From contig CM070570.1 of assembly GCA_036346355.1 (NCBI GenBank), positions 50,049,592-50,113,591 on the forward strand: a DNA stretch of 64,000 nucleotides. Reading direction: 5' to 3'. The translations under genes were made by a program, and so were the position numbers. Within the stretch, counting starts at the first letter, position 1. Each line of letters begins with the position of its first letter. Below, in pieces: positions 11,770-24,702 of this stretch. This stretch comes from Rhipidocladum racemiflorum (lineage: Eukaryota; Streptophyta; Magnoliopsida; Poales; Poaceae). The notes below the pieces were generated by a model. The model was not told where the DNA came from and ran no database searches. It worked only from the letters and a program-made list of their open reading frames with translations.

Positions 11770-12378
11770 ATCGCCCCCTTGATGAAAACATTGGCAACAC
11801 CATTTAGAATTTGAACATTTGCAATTGACATTCACTTCACAAGAAAGATTTTGAAATCCAAAGGATTAAAATAAAAAACCAAAGTGAGAAACCACAGAAA
11901 CTCCCCCTTTGACCAAAATTCAAAGCAAAATATCCCCCTGAGAATGAAAATGTGTGTGAATGTGCAATGTGTCCAAAAATTCCAAAATTCTCCAAACTTC
12001 TCCCAAAATTCTCAAATTTCCAAAAACTAACTTCTCCTAAAACTTCTCCCCCTTTTTCTTTGAACTTCTCAAAGATTCCCAAACTTCTCCCCCTTTCACA
12101 ATGGATTCATCAAGAGTACTAAAGTGAGAATTTGTTCAAAATTTTTCCTGTAGCAAAGATTTCACAAGGAGAAATAAGGGAGTGCCAAGATAGGAAAAGA
12201 TGAGCTCATTCGATCATATAACCTTATATATCACATAATATGCAAAATACATGATCTTACTGTGATTTTAACAAGTTAGGCAATGACATGCATCTCAACC
12301 TTAATTCAGTCAACTATAGCCAAGTACTGAGCGATACTTTAGTAGAAAAACAAAGGCTCAAAATTGAAGCAACTAACA
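11770..12378 (-). mobile_element. Copia D internal tail with five polypurine tracts
   Basis: On the minus strand five purine runs (GGGGG cores) occur at 11774-11778, 11901-11910, 11933-11938, 12045-12055 and 12085-12095. The first adjoins the LTR and is the likely plus-strand primer. Multiple PPT copies upstream of the 3' LTR are a known Sirevirus trait. No coding sequence is seen. Confidence 0.75.
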
Positions 12379-14951
12379 AGTCAGGGAAATTTGCAAATCT
12401 GGACCCTCTGTGTATTCAACACTAGTCCAGGATCACGCTAGTGCACACAGTCTCAACATTGGTAAATATCACAATCATACTCAACGAAATAATAAAGTAC
12501 TTAAAGTAGTTAATCAAACGGGGTTGCTCGACCTTAAGGTCAAGTTACAAATATACGCCTCGCAGGGCGAAACTTATTAAAAGAGAAATAATAGCAGCGG
12601 AAAATAAGATAACTTCGTGGCGCCATCCAGTATACCACAGGCAACTGACTGGGCTCGCTCCCTAGTTAGACGGTTCCTCCTGGAGCTCCTCGTCCAAAGC
12701 TGGCATCGCCTCTTCTTCAATTGGTTTTGTTTTGTGGCAAGGGTGAGTATTTGGTACTCAGCAAGTCATGCACAGAATGCAAGCTAATATACTACATGCA
12801 TGGCTTAATACAAAGGAATAGCTCAAGGTATAATTGTGGTAAACAACATTTGACAAGTATCATAAGTAGATTCAAAAGCAGTAGAAACAAGTATAAGATC
12901 AATAACTTTTCAAGGCATTTAATAAACATCTTTCCCATTCCTAAACCACATTTCCACAAACAACATTATTAAACCCAAACCAAACCTTTTAAGTCCAAGT
13001 TATTTTCAAGAAAGTCTAACCCTTGACTGTAATTCCCGAGCGATGTCCAATACCGCGGACACGGCTATTCGAATAGAGTTTACACTCTGCAGAGGTTATG
13101 CACTTTACCCACAAGATACAGCCAAACACCACAAAGGCGAGTGTCCGTAACAAAGTCTTTCGGAAACTTCTATCATCACAAGTGGTCCTCCCCGGTGTTT
13201 GCACACTAACCCTTCCCTTAGCGAAGGCGAAGTTTAGGCCAATCCACCGTTAGATGGGTACCTGGCCGCAGCCGATCACGCTCCCCGTACAACTACACAA
13301 AAGGTATAGTTGACACCCCGAAGTCCCACAGGTACGTCATTAGCAACTTAATCAACTAGGTCCGTCCCATTACAGACATGTGGTTGCACGCTTGACTCAG
13401 TTCAAAGGCTTGTAAGGTTAAGTCCTTAGGGTGACCAGGGCAAGACTACCCGAAGAACCAAATCAACGTTCCCGGTGCCTCAACTGGCCCACCTGATCAT
13501 TCTTGCCACATACCCTGGTCGAAAACTATTTATCAAACCCCAGTTGATTACCATGCACCACGTGCCATCGACAAACACAACACATGATACTTCTTCAAAA
13601 TAGGTTCAATATCTCATTAAGTCAATATTAGCATTTGATTGTCCAAAGCATTTCACGTGGCAAGACTAAGCATTCTACATCGGTCTAACTACCCATGTTG
13701 GCAATTTAATAATGTCCAACTAATAATTCACAACTAAGGTGACAAGGGGTCATAGCACCTATTTAATTCACGAAGGTGTTATACAACAATTTGGCATTTA
13801 TCTAATTTCCCATAATTAAGTAAAGCATTTTCTAATTTAAATTAGCATGCAATAATTTAAATCAAATTGATTTCAAAAATGGGATCAATATGGTCAAAGC
13901 ATAACTTGCCTTCAAATAGTACTTGTTCTTGGTCTTGAGCTGGCTCCTGGGTCAATACTTCACCTTCGAAGCCTTCGGGCACTTCAACGTCTACTCGTAA
14001 AGCGTGCAAATAGCAATAAATAAATAAATAGTAGACAAAAAGTGTCCAAATATCCAAATAAAGTCCATAAACAGAGAGAGAGCATAATTTTATGAATTTT
14101 TTGGAAATGGAATCGTCAAATTCGGAGTTGAAACGCAAAAGTTACAAGCGTTTAAAGTTTAAAATAATCAATTAAATAATATTACAGAGAAAAACTTTGG
14201 TCCAAAAATTAAATAAAATTCATCATTAGGTAGATCTCAACTTTATGAAAATTTAGAAATTTGAATCACCCAAATCGGAGTTAAAATGCAAAAGTTATAA
14301 GCGTTTGAAGTTTGAAACTAAATTTAAATCAATAAACCGAATTAAATAAATAATTTGTTTTTCGGAAAAAGATTTATTGCGTCAGCATGACACGTGGGCC
14401 AATCAGAGGCCGCCACGTCGCCTCGGGTCCATGGACCCGGCGCACGGTTTGGCTCGGTCCACCGTGGACCCGGTCCACGGCTCGTGTCTCTGACAAGTGG
14501 GCCCCTCGGGTGACGTCAGCATGACGTCAGCGCACGGTTCAGCCTAGTGGGCTGACACGCGGGCCCCACCGTGACGTCAGCCTGACATCATGGTGCGTTT
14601 TGGCTCGATCGCTGACACGCGGGCCCCACTTGACGTCACGGTGGCGTCGGCGGCCGGCGTGGCCGATCGCGACGGCCGCCTCGACCTCGATACGTGGTGG
14701 ATCTCCGACCGCTGATTTGAAAATCAACGGTCGAGATCGGATCCAATGCCGCACATTGCAGAGCAACGCGGCTAATCTGGGCCGTTCGATTCGAATCGGA
14801 CGATCCAGATTGGATCGGGTTTTCGCTTCACCGTGGGTGGCGTGGCATGTCCCGGTGGCCGACGCGCGGCGCGACCTATGCCGTTCGATCTCGATCGAAC
14901 GGCTGGAACCTGACCAACGCACGGTGCAACGCTAGTACGTGGCACGATCTA

Positions 14952-14977
14952 AACCGTTGGATCTAGATCCAACGGTT
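14952..14977. repeat. Perfect 26-bp palindrome in the LTR promoter region
   Basis: The half-site AACCGTTGGATCT is followed directly by its exact reverse complement. It is one of several CCGTTGGATC/GATCCAACGG palindromes in the U3 part of these LTRs. CCGTTG fits the plant MYB core CNGTTR. S2 is inserted 10 bp away. Confidence 0.85.
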
Positions 14978-14987
14978 GGAAATAGAT

Positions 14988-17900
14988 TGTAACACCCTAG
15001 TTTTCGCTTTCTGGAGAAAAACCTAATTTAAATAAAGTAAATTCAAAATTTGGAGTTTTGTTGGTGTTTATAATAACCTGGCATCCTTTCCTATCCAAAA
15101 TCGGGATTTAATTCCCCTCCGATCGAAAAATCGGTTTTCCAGTTTCCGCCGGTACCCGAAATTTCACCCGAGTCCAAAAATTCTCCAAAAATCCCCAAAC
15201 CACTTCATTTGTGTTCCAAATATTCCAAAATGATTTTAGAAATCATTCCCCGAATTTTTGGACCTCCGTTCCTATTTTATCTCGCGCGGCTTTTGTTTAA
15301 TGCCCGCAATCCGCGCCCGAATATCCAATTCCACAAAAATCATCCAAATTCAACCAAACCAATTTTATTGGGTCTCAAATATTCTAAAATGGTTCTAGGA
15401 ATTTTTTCGGAATTTTTAGACCATTTTTCCTAATTTTTCTCTAGGGTGAAACATTTACGTAAAGGAGGACCAATAAGGAAGCGCCACGTGTCAAGTGAAC
15501 AGTGCACCTTCTTCAACCTCCAGCCAACTCCAAGAACAGAGAGCTCCAACTAGGCAACAATGGCTAGGGCTTGATTCCAATGCTCATAACTCCTTCAATT
15601 CAACTCCAAAATGCGAACGGCCGGTTCCGTTGGATCCGTAGCGTCGCCCTCTTGCCATTCCCCACCTTCACTCGCCGTCAATCTCACCGGAAACGGCCCC
15701 ATTCAAGAAAAACCAAAATCCACTAAAATGGCTTTAACTCGGCCGTTTCACCTCCAAACGCCGCACCACCACCTCCATCCTCTTCGTATAAGTATCCCCG
15801 TTCCGGGAGTGTGCTTCCTTTTCCATCTACTCCACCCTTGCGCCCGTGAGATCAAGAAAACCAACGTTGGGTTGAACTTTTTCGGTGTTCTTCGTGTTCT
15901 TGCTCATAGATTCTTCTCCGGTGAGTCATTCTTCGTGCCGCTTGTTTCCTTGTGACCGTGGATAAGTCTAGAGTCTAATCCAATCATCAAATTTAGGATT
16001 TCTCAACCGTGGGCGACGAATTTGGAGCTTTTGTGCATTCGGCCGAACCTCCGTTCTTCGTCGATTTCTCCGATTCCGGTGAGTTTTGGTTCAATCCCTT
16101 CCTCCTAGATGTCCCTAAGGATGTTATCTAGAGGTTCTAGGCTTTTGTTTGATCCAAATCCGTGCAAAAATGGGGGGGAAATCCAAGTTTTTGGATTTTG
16201 GAGTGCTCTCTGTAGTTTGGTTCTGTTCTGGAACAACAAAAATCGCGACTTACTGTAGCAAATAGTAACTTTTCTCTTTTTCTTGATTTTCCATCATTTT
16301 TCAACTTCGAACGCTTATAACTTTTGCGTCCGAACTCCGATTGACTCCGTTCAAGTTTCTAAATTCATCTAAAATCAAGATCTACCTACCAGTACTAATT
16401 TTGTAATTTTTGGATTTTATTTATTTTCTTTTATTTATTTATTTGCCTCGTTTTGCGCGTAGTCGACGACCCCGACGCGACCACCGACCCCGCCGCCGGA
16501 CTTCGAAGAGTTCAACCTTCTCGCTGTGACCGAGGCAAGTCTCCTTGATGCACTTTGCTCCTATGTTTGCAAACTGATTTAAAATTGTTTTACAAATTGC
16601 ATTGCTATTTATATTAAATGATGATGTTAAACGTTAAGTTGTTAGTTATACCTGTTGTTTATACCTCCTTGAGACTTGCTATCCATGACCCTTTGTCGAC
16701 CTAGAACAGAGATCCACCATAATAAATATTTTTAATAAAATACATCTTGATGGGGAAAATGACTATTTGCAAGATAGTTTGAATAGAGCAAGTCGGGAGC
16801 AATGTAATTTGGAGACGGATGAATATTAGTGATAATGGGAGGATTGTTGTTATGAAATTGATTTATGGTGGTGATCATTTAAATGTTGAGGAGTTGGATT
16901 GTGATAGTAGTTAACAATATAATGAGTATGGATTGGGGTGGAATGCAAATTGGAGATAGATGAATATTAGAGTGGATATGGGGCTTGTAATCATAACATT
17001 GATCTATGAATGGTAGTTCATGTATTTTGGTGGATTGGGAGGGTGTTGGCAGATGTATGATGTCAGGAATAATAGTCGGGGAGAGTAAATGAATGTTATT
17101 GAGAGTCATATGTATAGGTTAAATAGAACAAGTGGTGAATTATGTTTCGGTGGATTTTAACTAGAATGCTATGTGATAATCATTTAGGGAGATTGTGAAT
17201 AGTCCAGGATGTTTGGTGGTTTAGTGAATAATATTATGGTGTATTTTTGGTGGATTAAAATAGATGATTTAAGGGTGATAGTGTGAAGGATTAAATATAG
17301 GGTGTTATGACGTATTATCGGTGGATTGTATTCGAAAAGATTAGAGATGAATTTGTGAAATATTCTTTGTGGATGATACGAGCGATCGCTATAAGAATGA
17401 TGGTCAATTCATTAATACAAGTCATAGTTCAAGGGAAATAAACACACCTAATTGGGGTTTAATATGATTTTGAGAGTTAGGATATTACCATGATATACTC
17501 AATACTTTATGGATACGATATTGAATCGGATTATTCATATGATTGTGCCATTAGGGCAATTTAATGATTATTGGAGATTCCAGAATTGGTTATAAGGATT
17601 GTCATCAACCCCTGAGATGTGTATTTTACAAAAACAAACTATTGGTGGAATAGAATAGTGCGGTAGAAATGCTTAGCCTCGCTTATCGGTCAATATTCAC
17701 CTATGGGTGGGACTTTCAATTATCTCTTGAAAACTTGTATTGGAAGTTATAGGCAAGGAGTATTGCCAACGGTTTACAAAATAAAAATAAAATGAAAAAT
17801 GATTTCGACTTGGGCGGCCTGGAATGTCGGGTGGAAGCGAACCAAGCCTTGGTTCTTTTGTGCAAGTACCGCCCCAAGTCAGTTAAGGACCGACGCTTAT

Positions 17901-19063
17901 GACTGTCTCCATTCTAAGCATTACCGTACAACCACATGTCAAAGTGGGCACGACCTGGCTAACTAATTTGTAGAAACCTGACTTAGACTCACCACTCGGT
18001 GGTTGTGTGAGAGCCGGAAAGAGGCATTGTTGTTGTTGTTGTTGTTGTTTATCTTGCACGGCGCAAGAGGGGGCTTCTGTACTGGGTGGACATAACCCTA
18101 ACAGCGGTGAAACCTCAGCGGGTGAGTCGGGTTAGGCGGATACATTGTAAAGGCCTTGTCATGATATCCCTGCCGGCACACCTAAGGAAGTGTGTTAATC
18201 GCGTGGCATCAAGGGAATATCATGTCTTGTGGGTAAAGTTGTACACCTCTGCAGAGTTAAAACTATTCGAATAGCCGTGCCTACGGTCAAAGGCAAAGCT
18301 TGCTGAATGCTTTCATACTGGTAGACTTTGGTTTTTGGTTTCAAACTAAACAATGTTTCGTTTTGGGATCCGGGAGCGGTTAGAACTCTCGGGTGTGCTT
18401 CTGGCGGCCAAAGCCAGGTAGGTGGAAAGAACCTGATTTTGTGAACCATGGCGGACATAGCCATGTGATTGGATTGAACCCTGATTTTGTTGAGATGTGG
18501 CGGATAGAGCCTGTATATTAGTGAGTGGTGGTTAGAACCTTCACTACAATATTACATAATTCAATTATTAAAAAGAATTGCTCAAAAATGCTTTGTGAAA
18601 ATTATTAACAAGTATGATTTGATGAAACTTGGCTTTATGCAAAAGAACCATATTAAGCCATCTTTGGATAGCCTACATTGTGCATAATTTCCCATACTTG
18701 CTGAGTACTTTATGTACTCACGTGCTGCATTCTAATCCTCTCTCAGAAGTGAAAGAAGCCGTCAAAGGATCTTCGAAGGACTAGGGCGCGTTCTCCACTC
18801 GATTGCCTGTGGGCATTTGGATGGGTCACTTTCTTTGTTTTAGTCTTCATTTCTGGCATTCAAGTTGCTCTGCCTGTTCAGGCCGTAATGGTAAACCTTG
18901 ACCATAAGGTCGTTGCTTTCATTTGCTGTTATTCTTATTTAGTTATATGTATTCGTGATATGGTTGTTGATTTATCACTCTTTGACTGTGTGTACTAGCT
19001 ACTGATCTGGGACTAGTACAGAAATACACAGAGGACTCCGGATAGCCGATCCGGGGGCCCACA
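14988..19063 (+). mobile_element. Solo LTR S2 (diverged Tekay/Del-like), 4,076 bp
   Basis: It begins TGTAACACCCTAG and ends GGGGGCCCACA, with the 5-bp target duplication tagat at 14983-14987 and 19064-19068. It contains no primer site or coding region. It keeps the lineage core: CTCTGCAGAG at 18247-18256, CTATTCGAATAG at 18263-18274, a GCAAGT donor-like site after 16534, and the hairpin arms GAGTAC/GTACTC at 18703-18719. A (TTG)n microsatellite lies near 18027-18050. The inner 16650-17700 stretch is AT-rich with no gene. Confidence 0.93.
16463..18784 (+). other. Exon-intron-like unit inside S2
   Basis: Exon 1 would be 16463-16534 (72 nt; TAG acceptor before it, GAG|GCAAGT donor after it). 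Exon 2 would be 18747-18784 (CTCTCAG acceptor), giving a short end EVKEAVKGSSKD and a stop at 18782-18784. One base is carried over the junction, as in element A. The encoded peptide differs from that of A; the layout is what is shared. Confidence 0.35.
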
Positions 19064-20089
19064 TAGATCTAAAAACTAAAACGTGGAAAATACCCGGGGA
19101 TGATGTGGACGAATCCTGGCCTTCGGATCTTGATCGGACGGTGGAGAGAGCTCGAGCGACGGCGATGGCGTGTGGCAGAACTGGTTCACCGGAGATGACG
19201 ACGACGACCACGGCAACGACGTTTGGGCGCGATTCCGGTGAGGTGAAAGGTCCCCTCCGACGCGGCTTGCCCTTGCGGTTCCGGATCTGGACTCAACGGC
19301 GGCGGAAACGGCGACTAACCGCGGCGGAGCGCAAGACCAACTACGGCGAGCTCGCGCGGGCAAACGGCGGCGGCTCAGGTGACGTTGTCTAGGGCTACGG
19401 GTGCGCACGAAAGTTGTCAACACGCTGGCGGCGGCGGCGCATTAAATAGGTCCCTCGGCGTCCGTGAAAACCGCGGAAACCGAGGCCCACACGGCTGCGG
19501 CGGCGGAATCCGAATCCAATTCGGATTTGGGTGACATGGCGCAACGGCAGCCGTTGGATCAAGATCCAACGGTTGCGGGGTTTGGGCTCAGGTCTGGCTG
19601 GGCGACCTGGCTGGCTCGATCAAGCTCGGGTTCGGGCTACGTGGCTCAATCTCGGCCGTTTGATCTTGATCGGACGGTTGAGATGGTTAGGGTTAGGTTG
19701 GGTCCGGGTCTGGCTCAAACGCGGCTCGGGTCGGGCTCGAGTCTGACTCGAACTCGGGTCCGGTCGGATGAACAGTAAAACCAACTCGGTTTTTCCAGCG
19801 ATTTAAATAATCAAATTAATTTCCAGAAATTCATTTAATTCAAGAAAAATTGCAAAACACTCAGAAAAATTCCAGAAAAATTCTAGAAAATATTTTAGGG
19901 CATTTGGGACTCAAATAAAATATTTCCAACAAAATTTTATTTGTAACTTTTAACTCTTTAATTATTTTAAAAGGAAATAAATTCAAATTAAATCCAAATA
20001 AATCCAAATAAATTCCAGAAAATTCCAAAAATTCACAAAAGTGCCAAATTTCATTTAAATTCATGAAAAGCAAAAATTGGGGTGTTACA

Positions 20090-20640
20090 TCTGGGTGAGC
20101 AAGTAGTTTCAACTCTAATCTAGTAGACCAATTTAATCTTTAAACAGTAAACTGCATGTGGCATGCTTGAAGCATACTTCTTTTATTTCCTTGGAGTGGA
20201 ATTCTTGAAGCATATATCTTGTCTTTGAGGGAATGGCATGCTTGAAGCATACATCTTATCTTTTTAGGGAAAGCATGCCTGAAGCACGTAACTTGAGGCT
20301 TTTGCTTTTAACAACCCCTTTTTTTAGTGATTCCTTTTTTTTTCCTTTTTCTTTGATTGTAAACATGCAAAGTGATTAAAAGGTCTTATGAAAGAGAAAA
20401 GTTGAAAACACACTTGCTTCATAGCCCAAATTTGTCAAGAAGATTCAATATCAAGCCTAGAAGAGTAAGGTACCACAGAGTATTTAGCTATAGGCAGTCA
20501 GACCAAGGGATTCTGCAATGTCATTTTTAGTTCAAGTGGAACAATTTAGATTATCATATATCAGCTCAATTACATAATATATAAAGAAATATGATAAAGT
20601 AAGTTCATCAAGTAAAAGAACTTGGCAAGGAAACTCCTCC
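20090..20640 (-). mobile_element. Copia D internal region downstream of RNase H
   Basis: Non-coding. Three near copies of GGCATGCTTGAAGCATAC (itself near-palindromic) lie between 20158 and 20300. It is followed by the RNase H stop codon on the minus strand. Confidence 0.6.
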
Positions 20641-21279
20641 TCAAAACAAACCCATTAGATGAACAACCCCAAGTTCTCCCCGAATAAAAGCAAAATGAGA
20701 AGAAGACAAAGGTTTTGTGAAAATGTCTGCCAATTGATGTTCAGTATCCACATGGTGAAGCACAATATTCCCTTTTTCCACATGATCTCTGAGAAAGTGA
20801 AATATGATATCAATGTGTTTTGTCCTAGAATGTTGCACAGGGTTCTTAGCAATGCAAATTGCACTAGTGTTATCGCACAAAAGAGGAACACTATCCAAAT
20901 TAACCCCATAATCTTTAAGTGTAGCTACTAAACAAAGAATTTGAGAACAGCAACTAGCAGCAGCCACATATTCAGATTCAGCAGTTGATTGAGCAACGGA
21001 AGATTGTTTTCTAGAAGACCATGCTATAAGAGAATTGTCCAAGAAATGACATGTACCAGATGTACTTTTTCTATCAATTCTACGTCCTCCAAAATCAACA
21101 TCAGAGAAAGCTCTTAAACTAATGCATGAGGAAGCAGAAATCCAAATGCCAAAATCTTGAGTACCATGGAGATACCTGAAAATTCGCTTGACAGTTTGTC
21201 GATGTGAAGCATGCGGGGAAGCTTGAAAACGAGCACACAAGCACACAACAAATTGTATATCCGGCCTTGATGCAGTGAG
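20641..21279 (-). pseudogene. Ty1/copia RT end and RNase H fragment (element D)
   Basis: The open frame reads from LTASRPDIQF (end of the RT domain) through an RNase H domain: DVDFGGRRIDRKSTSG, STAESEYVAAA, DNTSAICIAKNPVQHSRTKHID and the C-terminal GELGVVH. It ends at the stop near 20641. The RNase H part is intact (about 210 residues). Everything upstream (RT, integrase, Gag) is missing, because homology stops at 21279/21280 where unrelated sequence begins. The piece is a truncated, non-autonomous remnant. Confidence 0.9.
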
Positions 21280-21406
21280 GTCCACGTCACCGCCTCCTAT
21301 TCCTCTCCCTCTGTCTCTCCCGCACTCTCCCTTCTCCTCTTCACTGTCGTGCCTCACCCGAGCTACACGTCACTGCCTAATTATCCCCCTCACGTCCTCG
21401 GTGCCG

Positions 21407-21451
<45 letters not shown>

Positions 21452-21475
21452 TGTGCCGAGCACCACCGGTTTGTC
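21280..21475. other. Unassigned CT-rich stretch with a (TC)n microsatellite
   Basis: This sits between the copia D breakpoint and LTR F1. It contains a pyrimidine-rich tract and (TC)n at 21415-21447. No gene or known repeat is recognised. The start codons of open frames that span the junction lie in this unrelated DNA. Confidence 0.5.
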
Positions 21476-24400
21476 TGTGACATTATAGAACGTGGCTGTA
21501 CGATACGAAGTTATACCGTGTTTTTGGGCTTTTCTGGCTGTTTGGGCTTTTCCGGGGGAGTTTGGGGCTTGGAGGAACTAGGTTGGGCCTTAGGGGAACT
21601 ATTTGGGCTGTCGATGGGGGAGTTTTTGGCCCATGTGTGTGTGTGTGTGGGGGGGGGGGAATTCCTGCCAACCCCTAGGGTTTTCCCACCCCCTACGCCC
21701 CCCTTTTGCTTGGTGCGCCCCCCCATCCCCTCTCCTAGCCGCCGCCCCCATCCCCTCTCCCTAGCCGCACCCCCATTGCGCCTCCCCTTCCCTCCCCTCC
21801 TCACCTATAGCAGGCCCTAGCACCTCTCCCTTCACCCGATCCCGCTGTTCGGGAGCTCTCCGTCCAAGAGGATCCGACGATTCCGGCGTTCCCGGCGAGT
21901 GGAGGGAAGATTGGGCTGCGAGGAGGAGACGTTCGTCGATCGGGTGGTTCGCCAAGAAGAGGTATGCTTTGGGAAACTCGTTTGTAGAGATTTGGTGCTG
22001 GTTAGATAGGAAAGATCATGCTTAGATTTGGTGTTTAGGTGCTGTGGTTAGATGGATTTAGGAAGATTGCAAATCTGTCTCGCGTTCTGTCCTTGGGCAG
22101 ATTAGATCTTTGATCTTCGGGCGCAGATTTGAGGACTTTAGATTCGTTTTCTGGGGGTCCGGCTGTTGCGAAAGTTGTAGTTAATCAAATTACCTTTAAT
22201 TGGGCACTAAAATCACTACATTCTGTTCAGCCGTTTAAAAGTTATGGTTGTTTTACCGAACGCTGTCCAATCTATGATGTGAATGGTACAGTCTGTGTTC
22301 AACTGTAGATTAGAGGATTTTAAAGGCTGAATCAGTTTTCGCGAATACTTAGAAAAAGATTGGAAATTTCCCGTAGTTTGGGAAAATGTATTGTTTTACC
22401 TGATTTGGAGTTGTTAAACTCAAGTTATAACCGTTAGAAGTATTCTATCCGGTTGGGACAGGTTACTATTTTTTGGGTTTTAGGAGTGGGTTGCGAAGTC
22501 GATGTAGTTGTTTGGTCTTGTGTTGTTTTGTGGGCATGTTTTTGAGTGTATTATACCTATGTGCAGGTGGTGTGACCCCGGGAGTGCCATCAACATCTCG
22601 CTAGGGGTGGAATTTTAGCTTGAGGCTCGAGGCTCGGCTTGGCTCGCATGGCCAACGAGCCGAGCCCGAGCCTACTACCTGGCTCGCTTGGCCAATGAGC
22701 TGAGCTCGAGCCAGCTTGTGAGCGGCTCGTTAGGCTCGACAGTCATATAAGGTATGAGCCACAAAATCAGCAAATCCTCAATTCAAAACACAATCAGCCA
22801 CAAAATCAGCAAACACATAAGCACACTATGTCCCAAATATGCCATACTAGGTATGAGCTTTGTAAACATTGTTAGACTAATGGCATTGTAAACATTGTCA
22901 CACTAACAGCAACCCTAGACAACAACTCATTCTCAGACTAACGGCATTGTAAACATTGTATGAGCTTTGATTTAACTAATGGCATTGAAGACAAAAATTA
23001 ATTAAACAAACATCTCACTAGTTATTTCATGACAGTCAACAACTCACTGGTTATTTCAATTTTCTTAAGTGGCTATAGCAACAACAACAGTAGTCCAGCA
23101 CCTCACAATCATCTCATAGTCAACAATCATCTCACTAGTTATTTCATGACAGTCAACAACTCAACATTCAACAAATCACCAAAGGCCAAAGCATCTCATT
23201 CTCAGACTCAGTCACTCAGTTCACCAAATCACATTGCATGTGCATCACACTAATACACTATCACAGATTTACTCAATCACAGTCACCAAACCATCTCAGA
23301 TTCAGTTCAACAACTAAACATTCAACAATAATCTCAGTGCTCACCGAGTCAGTTCGTGCTACTACTGGACCTGTTGGTGTGGAGCCAGTGGAGGCGGCAC
23401 CGAGAGTGGCAATTGCATCTAGAGCCTCAGCCGGTGTCGGTGACGGGTGTGCTGCGTGTGCAACAGTGCCAGTACCTCGTTTCTTCTTTTGCACTCGCCC
23501 CATGGGCCGGCGATGGGGTGGAGTCGTGGAGAGAGCCGGGACCGGGGGAGGCGTCAGAGGAGTTGAGGGAGCCGGAGCCGGGGCCGGGGGAGGCGTCGGA
23601 GGAGCTGCTGGAGCAGGGGCTAGGGGAGGCGTCGGAGGCACCGAGGGACGCGGTCACGCGTGGCCAGGGGAGGCGGGAAATGGGGCGTCGAGGGCCCGAG
23701 GGAGTTCGGGGAATGGGGCGGCGGCAGTCGGCGAAGTCCTAGAATTGGGCCAGGGTCTGGAGGGGGGGGGGGTGGACGGGTGGAGTGAGGAGATGAGAGG
23801 AATAAGAGGATTTGGGGCCAGGTGCATGACTGGAGGCAGGACGCGAGGAGTCAATGGGCCTTCGCCCTTCGGTAGTTCGGTGGATAATCGCCGGCTCACG
23901 AGCCTACACGAGCTGGCTCGAGGCTCGATTGAGCCTAAGCCAAGCCTAATATATGGCTCGATTCACAGTCCGAGCTGAGCCCGGCTCGGCTCAATTATCG
24001 GCGAGCTCGACCGAGCCCGGCTTAGCTCAATTCCACCCCTACATCTCGCCACTCCGTCTCGCGAGGTTGAAGGCAAGTGTGTTGTAGTGGTTGTGGCTTG
24101 GGTGGCCATTTTGCTTGTTTTGTGTAGGTTATCCATGTGTTAGGTTAAGTTGCCATGTTTGATACTTTCATGTGTTATGATAAATATAGTTTGTTAAATG
24201 GCAATGCAATGGTTCATCCGAGTTTACATGTAAGTTTATTCATGTGTATGGCATATGTGCATTCATAATGGAAGAGGCGACCCATTCTGATGCGGGCCTC
24301 TGTGTTCACATGTAGTGAACACAAAAGACCAACCTCGTAGTACCATCCACAGTTGTGAATGGGAGCGAGTTTGTAAGAGTAGGCACCCTCCACGGGATGG

Positions 24401-24563
24401 AAGGGAAAGAGGGTGCATACCGACTGGTGTGCACTCGACAATACCGGTATGTGCTAAACAAAGAGACATGTGCATTGCATTGCATGAATGAAGATGTTAA
24501 CGAGGATGTATTATGTTGTTCCCCATGGTTCATGATTGACATAACATAAGTATGTTAACTGTA
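21476..24563 (+). mobile_element. LTR fragment F1 (gypsy, C-like family), interrupted by a hAT element
   Basis: It begins TGTGACATTATAG, like the LTR of element C at 30047. It shares TTTGGGC..GGGGGAGTTTGG, CCTGCCAACCCCTAGGG, CGCCAAGAAGAGGTA and TGTGCAGGTGGTGTGACC in the same order. The parts are 21476-22601 and 24050-24563. The 3' end of the LTR is missing: it breaks off after GATTGACATAACATAAG..TGTATTG and meets filler DNA. Palindrome ATACCGGTAT is at 24441-24450. Confidence 0.8.
22602..24041. mobile_element. Non-autonomous hAT-type DNA transposon, 1,440 bp
   Basis: The terminal inverted repeats start TAGGGGTGGAATT, and the 8-bp target duplication catctcgc lies at 22594-22601 and 24042-24049. 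Both are hallmarks of hAT elements. GAGCCGAGCCCG-type subterminal repeats occur at both ends. The AT-rich left half contains a short duplication (TCACTAGTTATTTCATGACAG at about 23017 and 23131). The GC-rich right half (23340-23840) has long proline- or glycine-rich open frames on both strands. No transposase catalytic domain is seen. The minus-strand frame at 23273-23641 could be a remnant of a transposase N-terminus, but this is a guess. Confidence 0.9.
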
Positions 24564-24702
24564 TTGAGCCGAGCCCAAGCCAAGCCTAATATATGGCTAG
24601 ATTCACAGTCCGAGCCGAGCCCGGCTCGGCTCAATTATCGGCGAGCTCGACCGAGCCCGGCTCGGCTCAATTCCACCCCTACATCTCGCCACTCCGTCTC
24701 GC
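24564..24702. repeat. Filler copy of the hAT right end plus its flank
   Basis: This 139-bp segment closely copies about 23930-24062. It covers the last ~110 bp of the hAT element, its CCACCCCTA terminus, the target duplication and the next GTCTCGC bases. It is flanked on both sides by repeats of TTCATGATTGACATAACAT..AGTATGTTAACTGTATTGA. A transposition would not copy the flank, so this looks like templated break repair. Confidence 0.8.

Larger units (their letters stand above)
12379..20089 (-). mobile_element. Solo LTR S3 (Tekay/Del-like, same family as A and B), split by S2
   Basis: Its parts are 12379-14987 and 19069-20089, about 3.6 kb once S2 and one copy of its target duplication are removed. 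The right end GGGGTGTTACA is intact. The left end is eroded: TGTCGGGACCCG has become roughly AGTCAGGG, and I see no clear target duplication. Both flanks belong to the copia D tail. It contains the palindromes CTATTCGAATAG (13065-13076) and CTCTGCAGAG (13085-13094). The exon-like block (13910-13990, 81 nt) and a second block (12662-12720) are also present, but the 3' splice site reads CCAA instead of CCAG. Confidence 0.85.

Noticed and set aside
21275..21820. 181-codon frame across the copia D/LTR F1 junction
   Set aside because: It starts in one repeat, crosses a (TC)n tract and ends in an LTR; the reading frame is a by-product of pyrimidine-rich DNA.
23238..23978. 246-codon frame as a host gene
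   Set aside because: Glycine/alanine-rich with no domain, lies wholly inside the hAT element and is an open frame on a GC-rich stretch.
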